Assembly (NCBI GenBank): GCA_946478755.1
Contig: CAMLDJ010000107.1
Location: 1 to 16,732 of the forward strand
Length of the DNA: 16,732 nt
Direction of reading: 5' to 3'
DNA from: an uncultured Pedobacter sp.
GTDB lineage: Bacteria; Bacteroidota; Bacteroidia; Sphingobacteriales; Sphingobacteriaceae
How positions within the stretch are numbered: the first letter of the stretch is position 1; every line of letters begins with the position of its first letter. Under the pieces are notes generated by a model. That model saw only the letters and a program-made list of their open reading frames with translations. It made no database searches and was not told where the DNA came from. This document shows positions 1-8,487 of this stretch, piece by piece. Position numbers and translations under genes: made by a program.

Positions 1-2
1 AC

Positions 3-2339
3 TCAATTCTAAATATTCTGGAAGACGAAAAGGGTAACTTGTGGTGCAGCACGTATAATGGTCTTTCAAAATTTAGCACTCAATCCGGTCAGTTCAAAAA
101 TTACTATGTAACCGATGGATTGCAAAGCAATCAATTTAATTATAATGCCGCATTGAAACTAAGTAACGGGCAGCTGTTATTTGGAGGAATCAACGGGTTT
201 AATAAATTTTCTCCTGATAGTATTAAAATCAACAAGCGCATACCGAAAATTGTGATCACCAATTTCCGGATTAATAATATCCCAATTAATGAGGACCCAA
301 AGTATGAAAAGTACGCTTCCTTTGTAAACATCCGCGATATTGCTATTCCGTTTAATGCAGCAGTAATATCAATTGATTTTGCTGCTATTGAATATTCATT
401 CCAGGACCAGATCAGATATGCTTTCTACCTGGAAGGCTGGGATACGGATTGGAATTATGTCGATAAGCTGAATACTGCTTATTATTCCAGACTGGTAGAA
501 GGAAGTTATAAACTCCACATTAAAAGTACCGATACAGAGGGAACCTGGACCAATAATGAAAAGGTTATTACCATTACCATCCTACCACCATGGTATCGTT
601 CCTGGTGGGCTTACCTGCTGTATATTTTGGCATTTTCAGGCATCTATTATGTATTCGTGTCATACAGGAAAAAACAAAGCCTTTTAAAGCTACAGGTAGA
701 GATCACAAATCTTAAGATGGAACGCGAAAAAGAGCTCAATGAAAAGAAGCTCAATTTCTTTACCAATATTTCACATGAGTTACGCACTCCGCTGACTTTA
801 ATTGTGAATCCAATAAAGGACATTTTGAGTATTAAGGAGCCAGGTGCTGAAAAAAATGACTTAAATGTTGTATACAGGAATTCCAGACGTTTATTAAGCC
901 TGGTAGATCAACTCCTCATTTTCAGAAAAACAGAAAGTGAAACTGAACCCTTGAAAACGGTAGCTTTTGACTTCAGCAGGTTTGCGCGGGAGATTTTTAT
1001 GTGTTTCAGTTATCTGGCAAAGAACAATAACATTGATTACCTATTCAAATGCGACCATGAGGACCTTACGATTTATGCTGATCGCGATAAATTGGAAATC
1101 ATCTTGTTTAATCTCCTGTCCAACGCACTGAAATTTACACCTAAAGGCGGAACTGTAGCGCTTGAGATCACATCAACATCTGAATTGATCAGTATCCAGG
1201 TGAGTGATAGTGGACCGGGAATCCCGGATGATGTCGGTGAAAAGTTATTTGATAAATTTTATAAAGTGATGAATAATAATTCGCAGAAAATAGGTTTTGG
1301 CATCGGCCTTTATCTGGTTAAAAACTTTGTAGAGCAACACAAGGGCGAAATTTCTTATTCTGTTGTTTCCGGGAAGGGCACAACTTTCCTTGTAAAACTG
1401 CCAAAAGAGGAGCCACATAACCTTGACACGGATAGCCTTTTCAAAGACGAGCTTATTTATGTGAATGAATTGCTGGCGCAAGAGGAACAGCATGAAGAAA
1501 CTGAACCAGAGACAACTGCCCATCTGGAATTACTGATATCGGACCTGCATTCAATTCTGGTAATTGACGATAACGAGGAGACTATGGAATACATCAGGCA
1601 AATTTTTCAGGAGAAATTTAAGATATATAAGGCGGTAAACGGTGTAGAAGGTTTAAAAATTTGCCATGAGTTTATGCCGGATATCATCATCTCTGATGTT
1701 AATATGGAAGGCATGAGCGGTATAGACTTTTGCAGGGTCCTGAAAGACGAACCTTCCTTAAGCCATATCCCGGTCATCTTGTTAACTGCTGATCCAAGCC
1801 CGGAAAATAGGTTAAAAGGAATTGAGGTTGGAGCGTATGATTTTATTGCCAAGCCTTTTGATAAGGAGCTGTTCACCGCAAAAATAAATGGAGTAATTAA
1901 AAATAGGACTAATCTTCAGTCCTACTTTTATAATGAGATTACACTTAAATCTGAAACCTATAAAGTGTCTGAGGAAGACCGGACTTTTTTACAAAAATGT
2001 ATCACAAAAATCGAAGATAACCTGGCGGAACCGGAATTTAACGTGAAGACACTGGCATTCGATTTGGGAATGAGTCATTCCAATTTATATAAAAGGATCA
2101 AATCCACCTCGGGTTTATCAATTAATAGCTTTATTCGTTTTATCAGATTAAGAAAAGCGGCCGAATTGCTGATCAATACTAGTTTAAATGTTAATGAGGC
2201 AGCTTTCAGGGTTGGCATAAATGATATAAAATATTTCCGGGAGCAATTTCAGAAACAGTTCAAGCTGACGCCATCAGAGTTTGTAAAAAAACACAGGAAA
2301 ACCTTTCTTAAACATTATAATATCAATACCAATGTTTAG
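3..2339 (+). CDS. Hybrid two-component system regulator (HTCS), 3' part; 5' end outside window
   Basis: One-protein signalling chain that senses a glycan fragment in the periplasm and activates the neighbouring PUL. The frame is open to the left edge (reads SILNILEDEKGNLW before the first in-frame TTG at 39), so this is the C-terminal ~778 residues of a family usually ~1300-1400 long. Numbering from the TTG at 39, in order: last beta-propeller repeats (to ~65); Y_Y_Y domain (~100-180); one membrane segment (~186-207, after PPWYRSWW); histidine kinase with ISHELRTPL and phospho-His 246; ATPase motifs NLLSNALKFTPKGG, DSGPGIP and GFGIGLYLVKN; receiver domain with IDDNEE and phospho-acceptor Asp 553 in IISDVNMEG, Lys in AKPFD; AraC-type double helix-turn-helix at ~655-755 ending LTPSEFVKKHR. 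All catalytic residues are present, so it looks functional. It lies directly upstream of and codirectional with the PUL it presumably controls. Confidence 0.95.
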   Translation, partial: SILNILEDEKGNLWCSTYNGLSKFSTQSGQFKNYYVTDGLQSNQFNYNAALKLSNGQLLFGGINGFNKFSPDSIKINKRIPKIVITNFRINNIPINEDPKYEKYASFVNIRDIAIPFNAAVISIDFAAIEYSFQDQIRYAFYLEGWDTDWNYVDKLNTAYYSRLVEGSYKLHIKSTDTEGTWTNNEKVITITILPPWYRSWWAYLLYILAFSGIYYVFVSYRKKQSLLKLQVEITNLKMEREKELNEKKLNFFTNISHELRTPLTLIVNPIKDILSIKEPGAEKNDLNVVYRNSRRLLSLVDQLLIFRKTESETEPLKTVAFDFSRFAREIFMCFSYLAKNNNIDYLFKCDHEDLTIYADRDKLEIILFNLLSNALKFTPKGGTVALEITSTSELISIQVSDSGPGIPDDVGEKLFDKFYKVMNNNSQKIGFGIGLYLVKNFVEQHKGEISYSVVSGKGTTFLVKLPKEEPHNLDTDSLFKDELIYVNELLAQEEQHEETEPETTAHLELLISDLHSILVIDDNEETMEYIRQIFQEKFKIYKAVNGVEGLKICHEFMPDIIISDVNMEGMSGIDFCRVLKDEPSLSHIPVILLTADPSPENRLKGIEVGAYDFIAKPFDKELFTAKINGVIKNRTNLQSYFYNEITLKSETYKVSEEDRTFLQKCITKIEDNLAEPEFNVKTLAFDLGMSHSNLYKRIKSTSGLSINSFIRFIRLRKAAELLINTSLNVNEAAFRVGINDIKYFREQFQKQFKLTPSEFVKKHRKTFLKHYNINTNV

Positions 2340-2430
2340 GCGCATGATCAGCTTTTGCCGGTATCCCGCTGTCTTATTAAATACCCCCTATTGTATATTG
2401 TTTTGTCCCCGCCGGAAAAGTTTAAAAATC

Positions 2431-3807
2431 ATGAACTTCGAAACCAAATTTATAAAATTGATGATGCTGAAAATTATTTCTATAGGGTTATTCCTCTGCA
2501 TGTGTGCTATGTTGAATATGGTATCCTTTCAGGCTTTGGCTCAGGCTAACGCCATAAGTACCATCGCGCAAGATGGATGGGCGAGCAATTCTGTCAACAC
2601 GGTTGTATTTAGAAAAAATTCATTGATTACCCGTAAAAATATACAATATGCGGCCTATTATGACGAACATCAGTATGTCGTACTTGCTAAACGCAAGTCA
2701 GGAGCCAGCAAATGGCAGGTAAGCAAAACCCAATATCAGGGAGATGCCGCCGATGCGCATAAATCTATCAGTATTTCCGTTGATGGGGACGGCTTTTTAC
2801 ACGTGGTCTGGGGGCAACACAACAATCAGCTTAATTACTGTAAAAGCAATGCGGCAGGTTCCCTGTCGGTCGGGAATAAGTTGTCTATGACAGGTCTAAA
2901 GGAAAATAAATTAACCTATCCTGAATTTTACCGCTTAAGCAACGGTGATTTGTTATTCTTTTTTAGGGACGGGGGCTCTGGTAACGGAAACCTGATGATT
3001 AACCGATATCAGCTGAAATCAAAAACATGGTCTCGTTTACAAGATGGCCTGATTGATGGAGAAGGAAAAAGAAACGCCTATTGGCAGGTTGCTATGGATG
3101 AGAAGGACGGTATCCATTTATCCTGGGTATGGAGAGAAAGTCCGGATGTGGCCAGTAACCACGATCTTTGTTATGCAAAATCTACTGATGGTGGGAAAAC
3201 GTGGCAAAAGTCGACCGGCGAAAACTATACCCTGCCTATCAATGCCGCGAATGCAGAGTATGCATGCAGGATCCCTCAAAAAAGTGAATTGATCAACCAA
3301 ACATCCATGTATGCCAATGCGGCCGGTGAGATCTTTATTGCCACATATTGGCGTAATGGGCAGGACGATGTGCCACAGTACCAGCTCGTTTATAAACAGA
3401 ATGATAAATGGAATGTAAGCAATCTAAAATTTCGGAAAACACCTTTTACCCTGAGCGGCGCGGGAACGAAAGACATTCCTGTTTCCAGACCTCAGATTGT
3501 TGCTTGGAGAAATGGCTCAGCGCATGCTGCCGCAATTATATTTCGCGATGCGGAACGGCAAAATAGGGTTTCAGCGGCTGTAAGTCGCGATGTAACCGGT
3601 GGCAAATGGTCGGTTTCAGACCTGGCCAATCAGGATGTCGGCAACTGGGAACCAAGTTTTGATACTGAACTGTGGAAAAAACGGAGAATCTTAAGCCTTT
3701 TTGTACAAAAGGTCGTCCAGATTGATGGCGAAGGTAAAGCAAATGTTCCCTCAAGCAAGGTACAAGTGTTGGAGTGGAAACCTGCTTTAAACCGCAAAAA
3801 AAAATAA
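2431..3807 (+). CDS. Secreted BNR_4 family beta-propeller protein, putative polysaccharide lyase
   Basis: Predicted extracytoplasmic enzyme of about 458 residues. The start at 2431 (MNFETKFIK) gives a signal peptide with a hydrophobic stretch ~13-33 and cleavage after QALA (37). The same frame opens at an ATG at 2332 overlapping the regulator's stop, but that adds 33 Cys/Arg-rich residues before the signal peptide and is unlikely; ATG 2461 is another option. The body has features of BNR_4 (PF15892) proteins: QYAAYYDEHQYVVLAKRK, DAHKSISISVDGDGFLH (His 110), WGQHNN (His 130), TYPEFYRLSNGDLLFFFRDG (Arg 179), SGNGN, AYWQVAMDEKDGIHLSW (Tyr 217) and the Asp-box-like STDGGKTW. This fold includes lyases of families PL24/PL25 (ulvan) and PL27 (rhamnose-glucuronate lyase on arabinogalactan proteins). 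The conserved His/Arg/Tyr make an active lyase plausible; which family cannot be settled by eye. It ends in a run of lysines encoded by nine A's. Confidence 0.8.
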   Translation: MNFETKFIKLMMLKIISIGLFLCMCAMLNMVSFQALAQANAISTIAQDGWASNSVNTVVFRKNSLITRKNIQYAAYYDEHQYVVLAKRKSGASKWQVSKTQYQGDAADAHKSISISVDGDGFLHVVWGQHNNQLNYCKSNAAGSLSVGNKLSMTGLKENKLTYPEFYRLSNGDLLFFFRDGGSGNGNLMINRYQLKSKTWSRLQDGLIDGEGKRNAYWQVAMDEKDGIHLSWVWRESPDVASNHDLCYAKSTDGGKTWQKSTGENYTLPINAANAEYACRIPQKSELINQTSMYANAAGEIFIATYWRNGQDDVPQYQLVYKQNDKWNVSNLKFRKTPFTLSGAGTKDIPVSRPQIVAWRNGSAHAAAIIFRDAERQNRVSAAVSRDVTGGKWSVSDLANQDVGNWEPSFDTELWKKRRILSLFVQKVVQIDGEGKANVPSSKVQVLEWKPALNRKKK

Positions 3808-3810
3808 CAA

Positions 3811-3842
3811 GTCCGGAGAAAATCGGACCGGAGAGGATTTTT
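3811..3842 (+). terminator. Weak hairpin with T-run between BNR_4 gene and GH43 gene
   Basis: GTCCG (3811-3815) and CGGAC (3824-3828) form a 5-bp stem with an 8-nt loop just after the BNR_4 stop codon. A run of five T's follows at 3838-3842, ten bases past the stem. The stem is short and the T-run is not adjacent, so at most it attenuates read-through into the GH43 gene; chance is possible. Confidence 0.3.
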
Positions 3843-3877
3843 AAATGATCATAATGTAGATTTCTAACCAACCTCAC

Positions 3878-4984
3878 ATGAATAAATACTTCTTTTTTCC
3901 ATTGGTTATGCTGTCGCTCGTATTAAACAAAGGCTTTGCACAGCAATCTTATACACGATTTACTCCAGGAGCGATCTGGAAAGACAATAAAGGCGCTCAT
4001 ATTAATGCACATGGCGGTGGAATTATAATACATAGGAATACCTATTATTGGTTTGGGGAGCATAAGGTGGGGGGAGAACAAGGTAACACTGCTCAGGTAG
4101 GGGTTCATTGTTATTCCTCAAAAGATCTGTACAACTGGAAAGATGAAGGTATTGCTTTGAATGTTTCTGCCGATTTATCGAGCGACATTGCTAAAGGGAG
4201 CATCATTGAACGCCCAAAGGTTGTATATAACAAGCGAACCAAAAAATTTGTCATGTGGTTCCATCTGGAACTTTTAGGACAAGGATACAAAGCTGCCCGT
4301 TCCGGTCTTGCGGTCGCTGATCAGGTGAACGGACCATATACGTTTCTGAAGAGTTCTCGTCCTAACGCCCGCAAACAACCCTTTTATGGTGAAGGTGTCC
4401 CACTTAATGAGCAGGTGAATTGTCAGGCGCCAGCCACTAAAAGTGACGGCTTTTTCTGCCGGGACATACCGGGTGGCCAAATGGCAAGAGATATGACGCT
4501 TTTTGTGGATGATGATGGTAAAGCTTACCACATATTCGCGTCCGAAGAAAACTTTACGCTCCACCTTGCCGAACTTACTCCGGATTACTTAAGTCATACC
4601 GGTAAGTTTATCCGTATTCATGCCGGTCGTCAGACAGAAGCGCCTGCACTGTTTAAAAAGCATGGGGTTTATTATATGATTGGCTCAGGCTGCACGGGAT
4701 GGGCGCCTAATGCTGCGCGTTGGTTTAAGGCCAACAGCATATGGGGACCCTGGACCTTTATGGGAAACCCATGTGAAGGGGGCGGGGCTAATTTAACCTT
4801 TGGCGGACAAAGCACTCACGTATTGCCAGTAGCTGGAAAAAAAGAAGCGTTCATTTTTATGGCAGATAAATGGCAGCCAAAAGATGCTATAGATGGTCGG
4901 TATCTGTGGCTTCCGATAGCGTTTGAGGGAGATCAGCTCAAAATCCGATGGAAGGAGCAATGGGATCTCAGCTTTTTTAAATAA
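3878..4984 (+). CDS. Secreted glycoside hydrolase family 43 (subfamily 24/34-like) exo-acting galactanase or arabinofuranosidase
   Basis: Five-bladed beta-propeller glycosidase of 368 residues, probably periplasmic: signal peptide 1-21 (cleavage GFA-QQ), with no lipobox. Seen: INAHGGGIIIHRNTYYWFGEH at ~32-53, RDMTLFVDDDGKAY with Asp 205 where GH43 enzymes carry the pKa modulator, TEAPALFKKHGVYYMIGSGC with Glu 254 as the likely general acid, and GGQSTHVLPV with Gln 311. The first blade lacks the usual GH43 base Asp and instead reads NAHGGG. From family knowledge, exo-beta-1,3-galactanases of GH43_24 (for example fungal Pc1,3Gal43A) use a Gln in place of the base Asp; Gln 311 fits that position. 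GH43_34 arabinofuranosidases are the main alternative. It starts 70 bp after the BNR_4 gene and is likely co-transcribed, which suggests sequential trimming of the same side chain. Confidence 0.88.
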   Translation: MNKYFFFPLVMLSLVLNKGFAQQSYTRFTPGAIWKDNKGAHINAHGGGIIIHRNTYYWFGEHKVGGEQGNTAQVGVHCYSSKDLYNWKDEGIALNVSADLSSDIAKGSIIERPKVVYNKRTKKFVMWFHLELLGQGYKAARSGLAVADQVNGPYTFLKSSRPNARKQPFYGEGVPLNEQVNCQAPATKSDGFFCRDIPGGQMARDMTLFVDDDGKAYHIFASEENFTLHLAELTPDYLSHTGKFIRIHAGRQTEAPALFKKHGVYYMIGSGCTGWAPNAARWFKANSIWGPWTFMGNPCEGGGANLTFGGQSTHVLPVAGKKEAFIFMADKWQPKDAIDGRYLWLPIAFEGDQLKIRWKEQWDLSFFK

Positions 4985-5016
4985 TCGATATTCTTTCTGA
5001 GTACAAGGGATCGGCT

Positions 5017-5030
5017 ATGAGCATGCTCAT
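5017..5030. repeat. Perfect 14-bp palindrome ATGAGCATGCTCAT
   Basis: Self-complementary 14-mer 33 bases after the GH43 stop, in the gap before SusC, with further partial symmetry outside (GC one base away on each side). It could be a protein-binding site or part of the upstream transcript's 3' end. No T-run follows directly, so it is not a classical terminator. Function unknown. Confidence 0.4.
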
Positions 5031-5077
5031 GGCAAAGAATTCTTTTTGCAAAAAAAATAGGCCGCTCTCCTGGAAAA

Positions 5078-5108
5078 ATCAAAAAGAGGCTTTCGAGGGA
5101 TTTTTGAT
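5078..5108 (+). terminator. Possible AT-rich hairpin downstream of GH43 gene
   Basis: ATCAAAAA (5078-5085) and TTTTTGAT (5101-5108) are exact reverse complements separated by 15 bases, so an 8-bp stem ending in a T-run can form about 95 bp after the GH43 stop. The stem is almost all A-T and thermodynamically weak. It is the best candidate for the end of the upstream transcript in this gap. Confidence 0.35.
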
Positions 5109-5174
5109 ACGCCTGTAAAACCAATTTAACCCCTCTTATTTACCAGATCGCCCCTTTATAAACGTCTTTTTTAC

Positions 5175-5193
5175 GGTTAATATTGCGTTAACC
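5175..5193. promoter_or_regulatory. Dyad GGTTAA-N7-TTAACC upstream of susC, candidate operator
   Basis: Perfect 6-bp inverted repeat with a 7-base spacer, about 52 bp before the SusC start; one more TTAACC copy lies at 5227-5232. The position suits an activator-binding site for the hybrid two-component regulator at the left of the window. That pairing is inference from location only. A convincing Bacteroidota promoter pair (TTTG / TAnnTTTG) was not found nearby. Confidence 0.4.
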
Positions 5194-5208
5194 AACTATA
5201 AATAACCA

Positions 5209-5225
5209 TGACGGCTATTCCGTCA
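5209..5225 (+). promoter_or_regulatory. Leader hairpin TGACGG-N5-CCGTCA just before susC
   Basis: Perfect 6-bp inverted repeat with a 5-base loop, ending 19 bases before the ATG at 5245. In RNA it would form a small stem-loop close to the translation start of susC; in DNA it could be an operator half-site pair. It is the most GC-rich dyad in an otherwise AT-rich leader. Confidence 0.4.
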
Positions 5226-5244
5226 ATTAACCAAAATTTAATGT

Positions 5245-8200
5245 ATGAAAAGAAAATTACCAATTTTCAAGGTCTTTGTCTATTGCCTTTTGATGGTTTG
5301 TGGCAGTAATGCCTTTGCTCAGCAAAATGTGAATGTCCGGGGATCCGTTAGAGACACTACCGGCACCATACCGGGTGTCAGTGTAAAGATAGCCGGTACC
5401 AATAAAGCAACATCTACGGATGGTGACGGAAAGTTTAGCATTAGTCTTCCCCTGTCAGGGAAATTACTTTTTTCCATGGTAGGGTATAAACCCAGAACAG
5501 TTTCTGTGGCCGACTATCAGAAAAACGCAGAAGGGGACTATGTCATCAATATCTCTCTAAGAAATGATGACAATGCCCTGGATGAAGTTGCCGTTGTCGG
5601 ATTTGGTACGCAGCGGAAAGCCAGCGTGATCAGCTCTATCACATCAATTAATCCCAAAGAGCTAAAAGGGCCAACTAGTAACCTGACCACTATGCTCGCG
5701 GGCAGGGTAGCGGGGATGATTGCTTATCAGCGAAGCGGTGAGCCTGGCGGAGATAATGCCAACTTCTTTATCCGCGGATTGGGAAGTTTCGGCGCAGGAA
5801 AGCAGGACCCCTTGATATTAATCGATGGTATTGAATCCAGCAACACGGATATGGCACGTTTACAGCCAGACGATATTGCTTCATTTAACGTTTTGAAGGA
5901 TGCGACGGCTTCTGCTGTTTATGGAGCACGCGGAGCAAATGGTGTAATTTTAATCATCACCAAATCGGGTGTCGATGGAAGGACAAAGTTCAATTTCAGG
6001 GCGGAGACCTCTTTATCGGGGAACGTCAGGAACTTTCAGTTTGCCGATAACATCTCTTACATGACCATGGCCAATGAAGCTTCTTTGACAAGAAACCCTT
6101 TGGCCATACTTCCTTATTTGCAGACTAAAATTGACGCTACTGCCGCCGGAGAGAATGAACTTTTGTATCCAAACAATAACTGGATCGACCAGTTGATTAA
6201 GGACAGAACCATAAACAACAGGTATAACATCAGCGCAACAGGAGGTAGTGTGAAGGCACGCTATTATGTTGCTGGTACGTATAACGTAGATAATGGAGTA
6301 TTGAAAGTTGATAAGCTGAACAACTTCAACAGCAACATCAAGATGAAAAATTATTCGGTAAGATCAAATGTCAATTTAAATCTTACTGCAACTACGGAGG
6401 CCATTATTCGGGTGTACGGCCAGTTTGACGATTACAGGGGACCAGTTGGGGGAAAAAATTCAAACGGAGACCGAATAAACGGAGGTGAGAAGATCTTCAA
6501 CCAGGCCATCTGGTCAAATCCGGTAATGTTCCCCGCGGTATATCCAGCCAGCTTCTCTCCTTTTACCCAACATCCACTGTTCGGTAATGCAAGGACCCTT
6601 GGAGATGGTACTTATATTAACCCTTATGCAGAAATGGTACGGGGCTATGAGGACAGGAACGCCTCCACCCTTCAGACCCAACTCGAGCTGAAACAGGATT
6701 TGAATTTCATCACCAGTGGTTTAAGTGCCAGACTGATGACTTATGCGCGCCGGTATTCCTTCTTTAACGTTGTAAGGCAATATAATCCATTCTACTATAC
6801 CCCGAATGTTCAGCCCGATGGGCAGATCACTTTATCGCCGCTTAACGACGGTGGAATCGGATCCTTGTTGCCGGTGGGTACAGAATATTTAAATTACGGC
6901 GAGGGTGATAAGGAACTCAATTCTACTTTTTATGTAGAGACTGCAGTGAATTATAACCGGACATTCAAAGAAAAACATGCGGTTACAGGTATGCTCATCT
7001 CTACTATGAGAAATTACCTTTCAGGGAATGCAGGGACATTACAAACTTCACTGCCTTCCAGAAACCTCGGCGTGTCTGGTAGGGCTACCTATGGCTTTGA
7101 CAACAGGTATCTTGTTGAGTTCAATTTTGGTTATAACGGCTCCGAACGTTTCGCAGACAATAACCGCTTTGGCTTTTTCCCTTCCTTCGGCTTGGGCTAT
7201 CTGGTTTCCAATGAGAAATTTTTTGAGCCCATTAAATCATTTGTTACCAGTATGAAACTACGGGCTACTTACGGTTTGGTCGGTAACGATCAGATTGGAA
7301 AGTCGACGGACCGTTTTTTTTATCTGTCTGAGGTTAACATGAACAATGGTACCTATGGAGCACAATTCGGGGAACTTCTACTGGATTACAGAAATGGGAT
7401 TTCGTTATCCAGGTATGCAAATGACCTAATTACCTGGGAAAGGTCTAAACAGATCAATTTTGGAGCTGACTTTAGTTTCAAAAATGCGCTTGACGTGAAT
7501 ATTGATGTGTACAGGAACACAAGGTCAAATATTCTGACCGATCGTACCTTTTTACCTACAAGTATGGGACTACAGGCTGCGGTACGTGCAAATACCAATA
7601 AGTTGCAGAGCCAGGGAGTAGATGTTGCCATGAACTATAACAAGAGTCTGGGCAATGGCATGTATTTTCAGGGCCGGGGTAATTTCACCTATGTAACCAA
7701 CAAAATATTAGTCTATGATGAGCCGAGTTTTTCCGGTAATGAATCTTACCGGTATCATGTTGGCCGGCCTTCTACACAGCGGTTTGGATATATCGCGGAG
7801 CGTCTCTTTATCGATGATCAGGAAGCGATGAACTCTCCACAGCAGTTTGGAGCGGTAGCCGGTATTGACTACCGTGGCGGAGATATTAAATATCGTGACG
7901 TAAACCAGGATGGAGTCATCAGTGATGCGGATATGGTTCCACTGGGACTTCCTGAGTCACCTGAGATCATTTATGGTTTCGGTGGAACATTTGGCTTCAG
8001 AGGCCTCGATCTGAGTGCATTTTTTCAGGGTTCTGCACGCTCTTCTTTCTTTATTAATTCAGAGAATATTGCACCCTTCGTTTTCAATGGCGGAAGTCAG
8101 AACGGTTTGTTAAATGTAATTGAGCAGAGCTACTGGTCTGAGGAGAATCGGGACATATACGCGTTCTGGCCAAGACTAAGTCAGAATTTTGTGAACAACA

Positions 8201-8448
8201 ATAACAAGACGTCAACCTGGTGGATGCGCAATGGATCATTTTTAAGATTGAAAACCGTCGAATTAGGATACTCCCTTAATGATAAGGTTGCAAAGCGACT
8301 TGGATTATCCAATCTCAGGATGTATGTGAATTCATCCAATCTTGCTGCGGCGAGCAGTTTCAAGTTATGGGATCCGGAGATGGGTGGAAAGGGCTTGGGA
8401 TACCCGATCCAAGTTGTATATAATGTTGGCTTCAACGTTGAATTTTAA
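5245..8448 (+). CDS. SusC/RagA-family TonB-dependent outer-membrane glycan transporter
   Basis: Outer-membrane beta-barrel that imports oligosaccharides, powered by TonB, with SusD as its lid. 1067 residues, normal for the family. Signal peptide 1-25 (NAFA-QQ); carboxypeptidase-regulatory-like domain ~27-110 (VRGSVRDTTGTIPGVSVKI, FSMVGYKPR); SusC signature and likely TonB-box region DEVAVVGFGTQRKASV at ~114-129; plug domain with FIRGLGSFGAG, PLILIDGIES, LKDATASAVYGARGANGVILI; then a long barrel with many alternating aromatic strands, ending NVGFNVEF with the terminal Phe typical of barrel proteins. There is no STN domain, so it does not signal through an anti-sigma factor; this agrees with control by the two-component regulator upstream. 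A tandem ATG at 5241 is out of frame. SusD follows 39 bp later, so the two form an operon. Confidence 0.97.
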   Translation: MKRKLPIFKVFVYCLLMVCGSNAFAQQNVNVRGSVRDTTGTIPGVSVKIAGTNKATSTDGDGKFSISLPLSGKLLFSMVGYKPRTVSVADYQKNAEGDYVINISLRNDDNALDEVAVVGFGTQRKASVISSITSINPKELKGPTSNLTTMLAGRVAGMIAYQRSGEPGGDNANFFIRGLGSFGAGKQDPLILIDGIESSNTDMARLQPDDIASFNVLKDATASAVYGARGANGVILIITKSGVDGRTKFNFRAETSLSGNVRNFQFADNISYMTMANEASLTRNPLAILPYLQTKIDATAAGENELLYPNNNWIDQLIKDRTINNRYNISATGGSVKARYYVAGTYNVDNGVLKVDKLNNFNSNIKMKNYSVRSNVNLNLTATTEAIIRVYGQFDDYRGPVGGKNSNGDRINGGEKIFNQAIWSNPVMFPAVYPASFSPFTQHPLFGNARTLGDGTYINPYAEMVRGYEDRNASTLQTQLELKQDLNFITSGLSARLMTYARRYSFFNVVRQYNPFYYTPNVQPDGQITLSPLNDGGIGSLLPVGTEYLNYGEGDKELNSTFYVETAVNYNRTFKEKHAVTGMLISTMRNYLSGNAGTLQTSLPSRNLGVSGRATYGFDNRYLVEFNFGYNGSERFADNNRFGFFPSFGLGYLVSNEKFFEPIKSFVTSMKLRATYGLVGNDQIGKSTDRFFYLSEVNMNNGTYGAQFGELLLDYRNGISLSRYANDLITWERSKQINFGADFSFKNALDVNIDVYRNTRSNILTDRTFLPTSMGLQAAVRANTNKLQSQGVDVAMNYNKSLGNGMYFQGRGNFTYVTNKILVYDEPSFSGNESYRYHVGRPSTQRFGYIAERLFIDDQEAMNSPQQFGAVAGIDYRGGDIKYRDVNQDGVISDADMVPLGLPESPEIIYGFGGTFGFRGLDLSAFFQGSARSSFFINSENIAPFVFNGGSQNGLLNVIEQSYWSEENRDIYAFWPRLSQNFVNNNNKTSTWWMRNGSFLRLKTVELGYSLNDKVAKRLGLSNLRMYVNSSNLAAASSFKLWDPEMGGKGLGYPIQVVYNVGFNVEF

Positions 8449-8487
8449 ACAAAGCCTGATATCCTTCGACATTTAATTTAAGAAAAC

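Noticed and set aside
2340..2430. Promoter for the BNR_4 gene (TTTTG near 2353, TATTAAAT near 2373; TATATTG near 2394)
   Set aside because: Neither pair fits the Bacteroidota TTTG-N19-TAnnTTTG consensus in both sequence and spacing. The gene may also be read through from the regulator.
3796..3804. Nine-A run at the end of the BNR_4 gene as a programmed slippage site
   Set aside because: It encodes the last three lysines just before the stop, and shifting frame there would alter only a few terminal residues, so a programmed role is unlikely. It could still be an error-prone spot.
3536..3877. 113-codon - strand frame over the end of the BNR_4 gene
   Set aside because: It is antisense to a supported gene, is rich in Pro/Arg/His without domain patterns, and has no signal or operon context.
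7028..7255. 75-codon + strand frame inside susC and similar short frames inside susD and the lipoprotein genes
   Set aside because: They are alternate-frame shadows of long, motif-rich genes, with no independent evidence.
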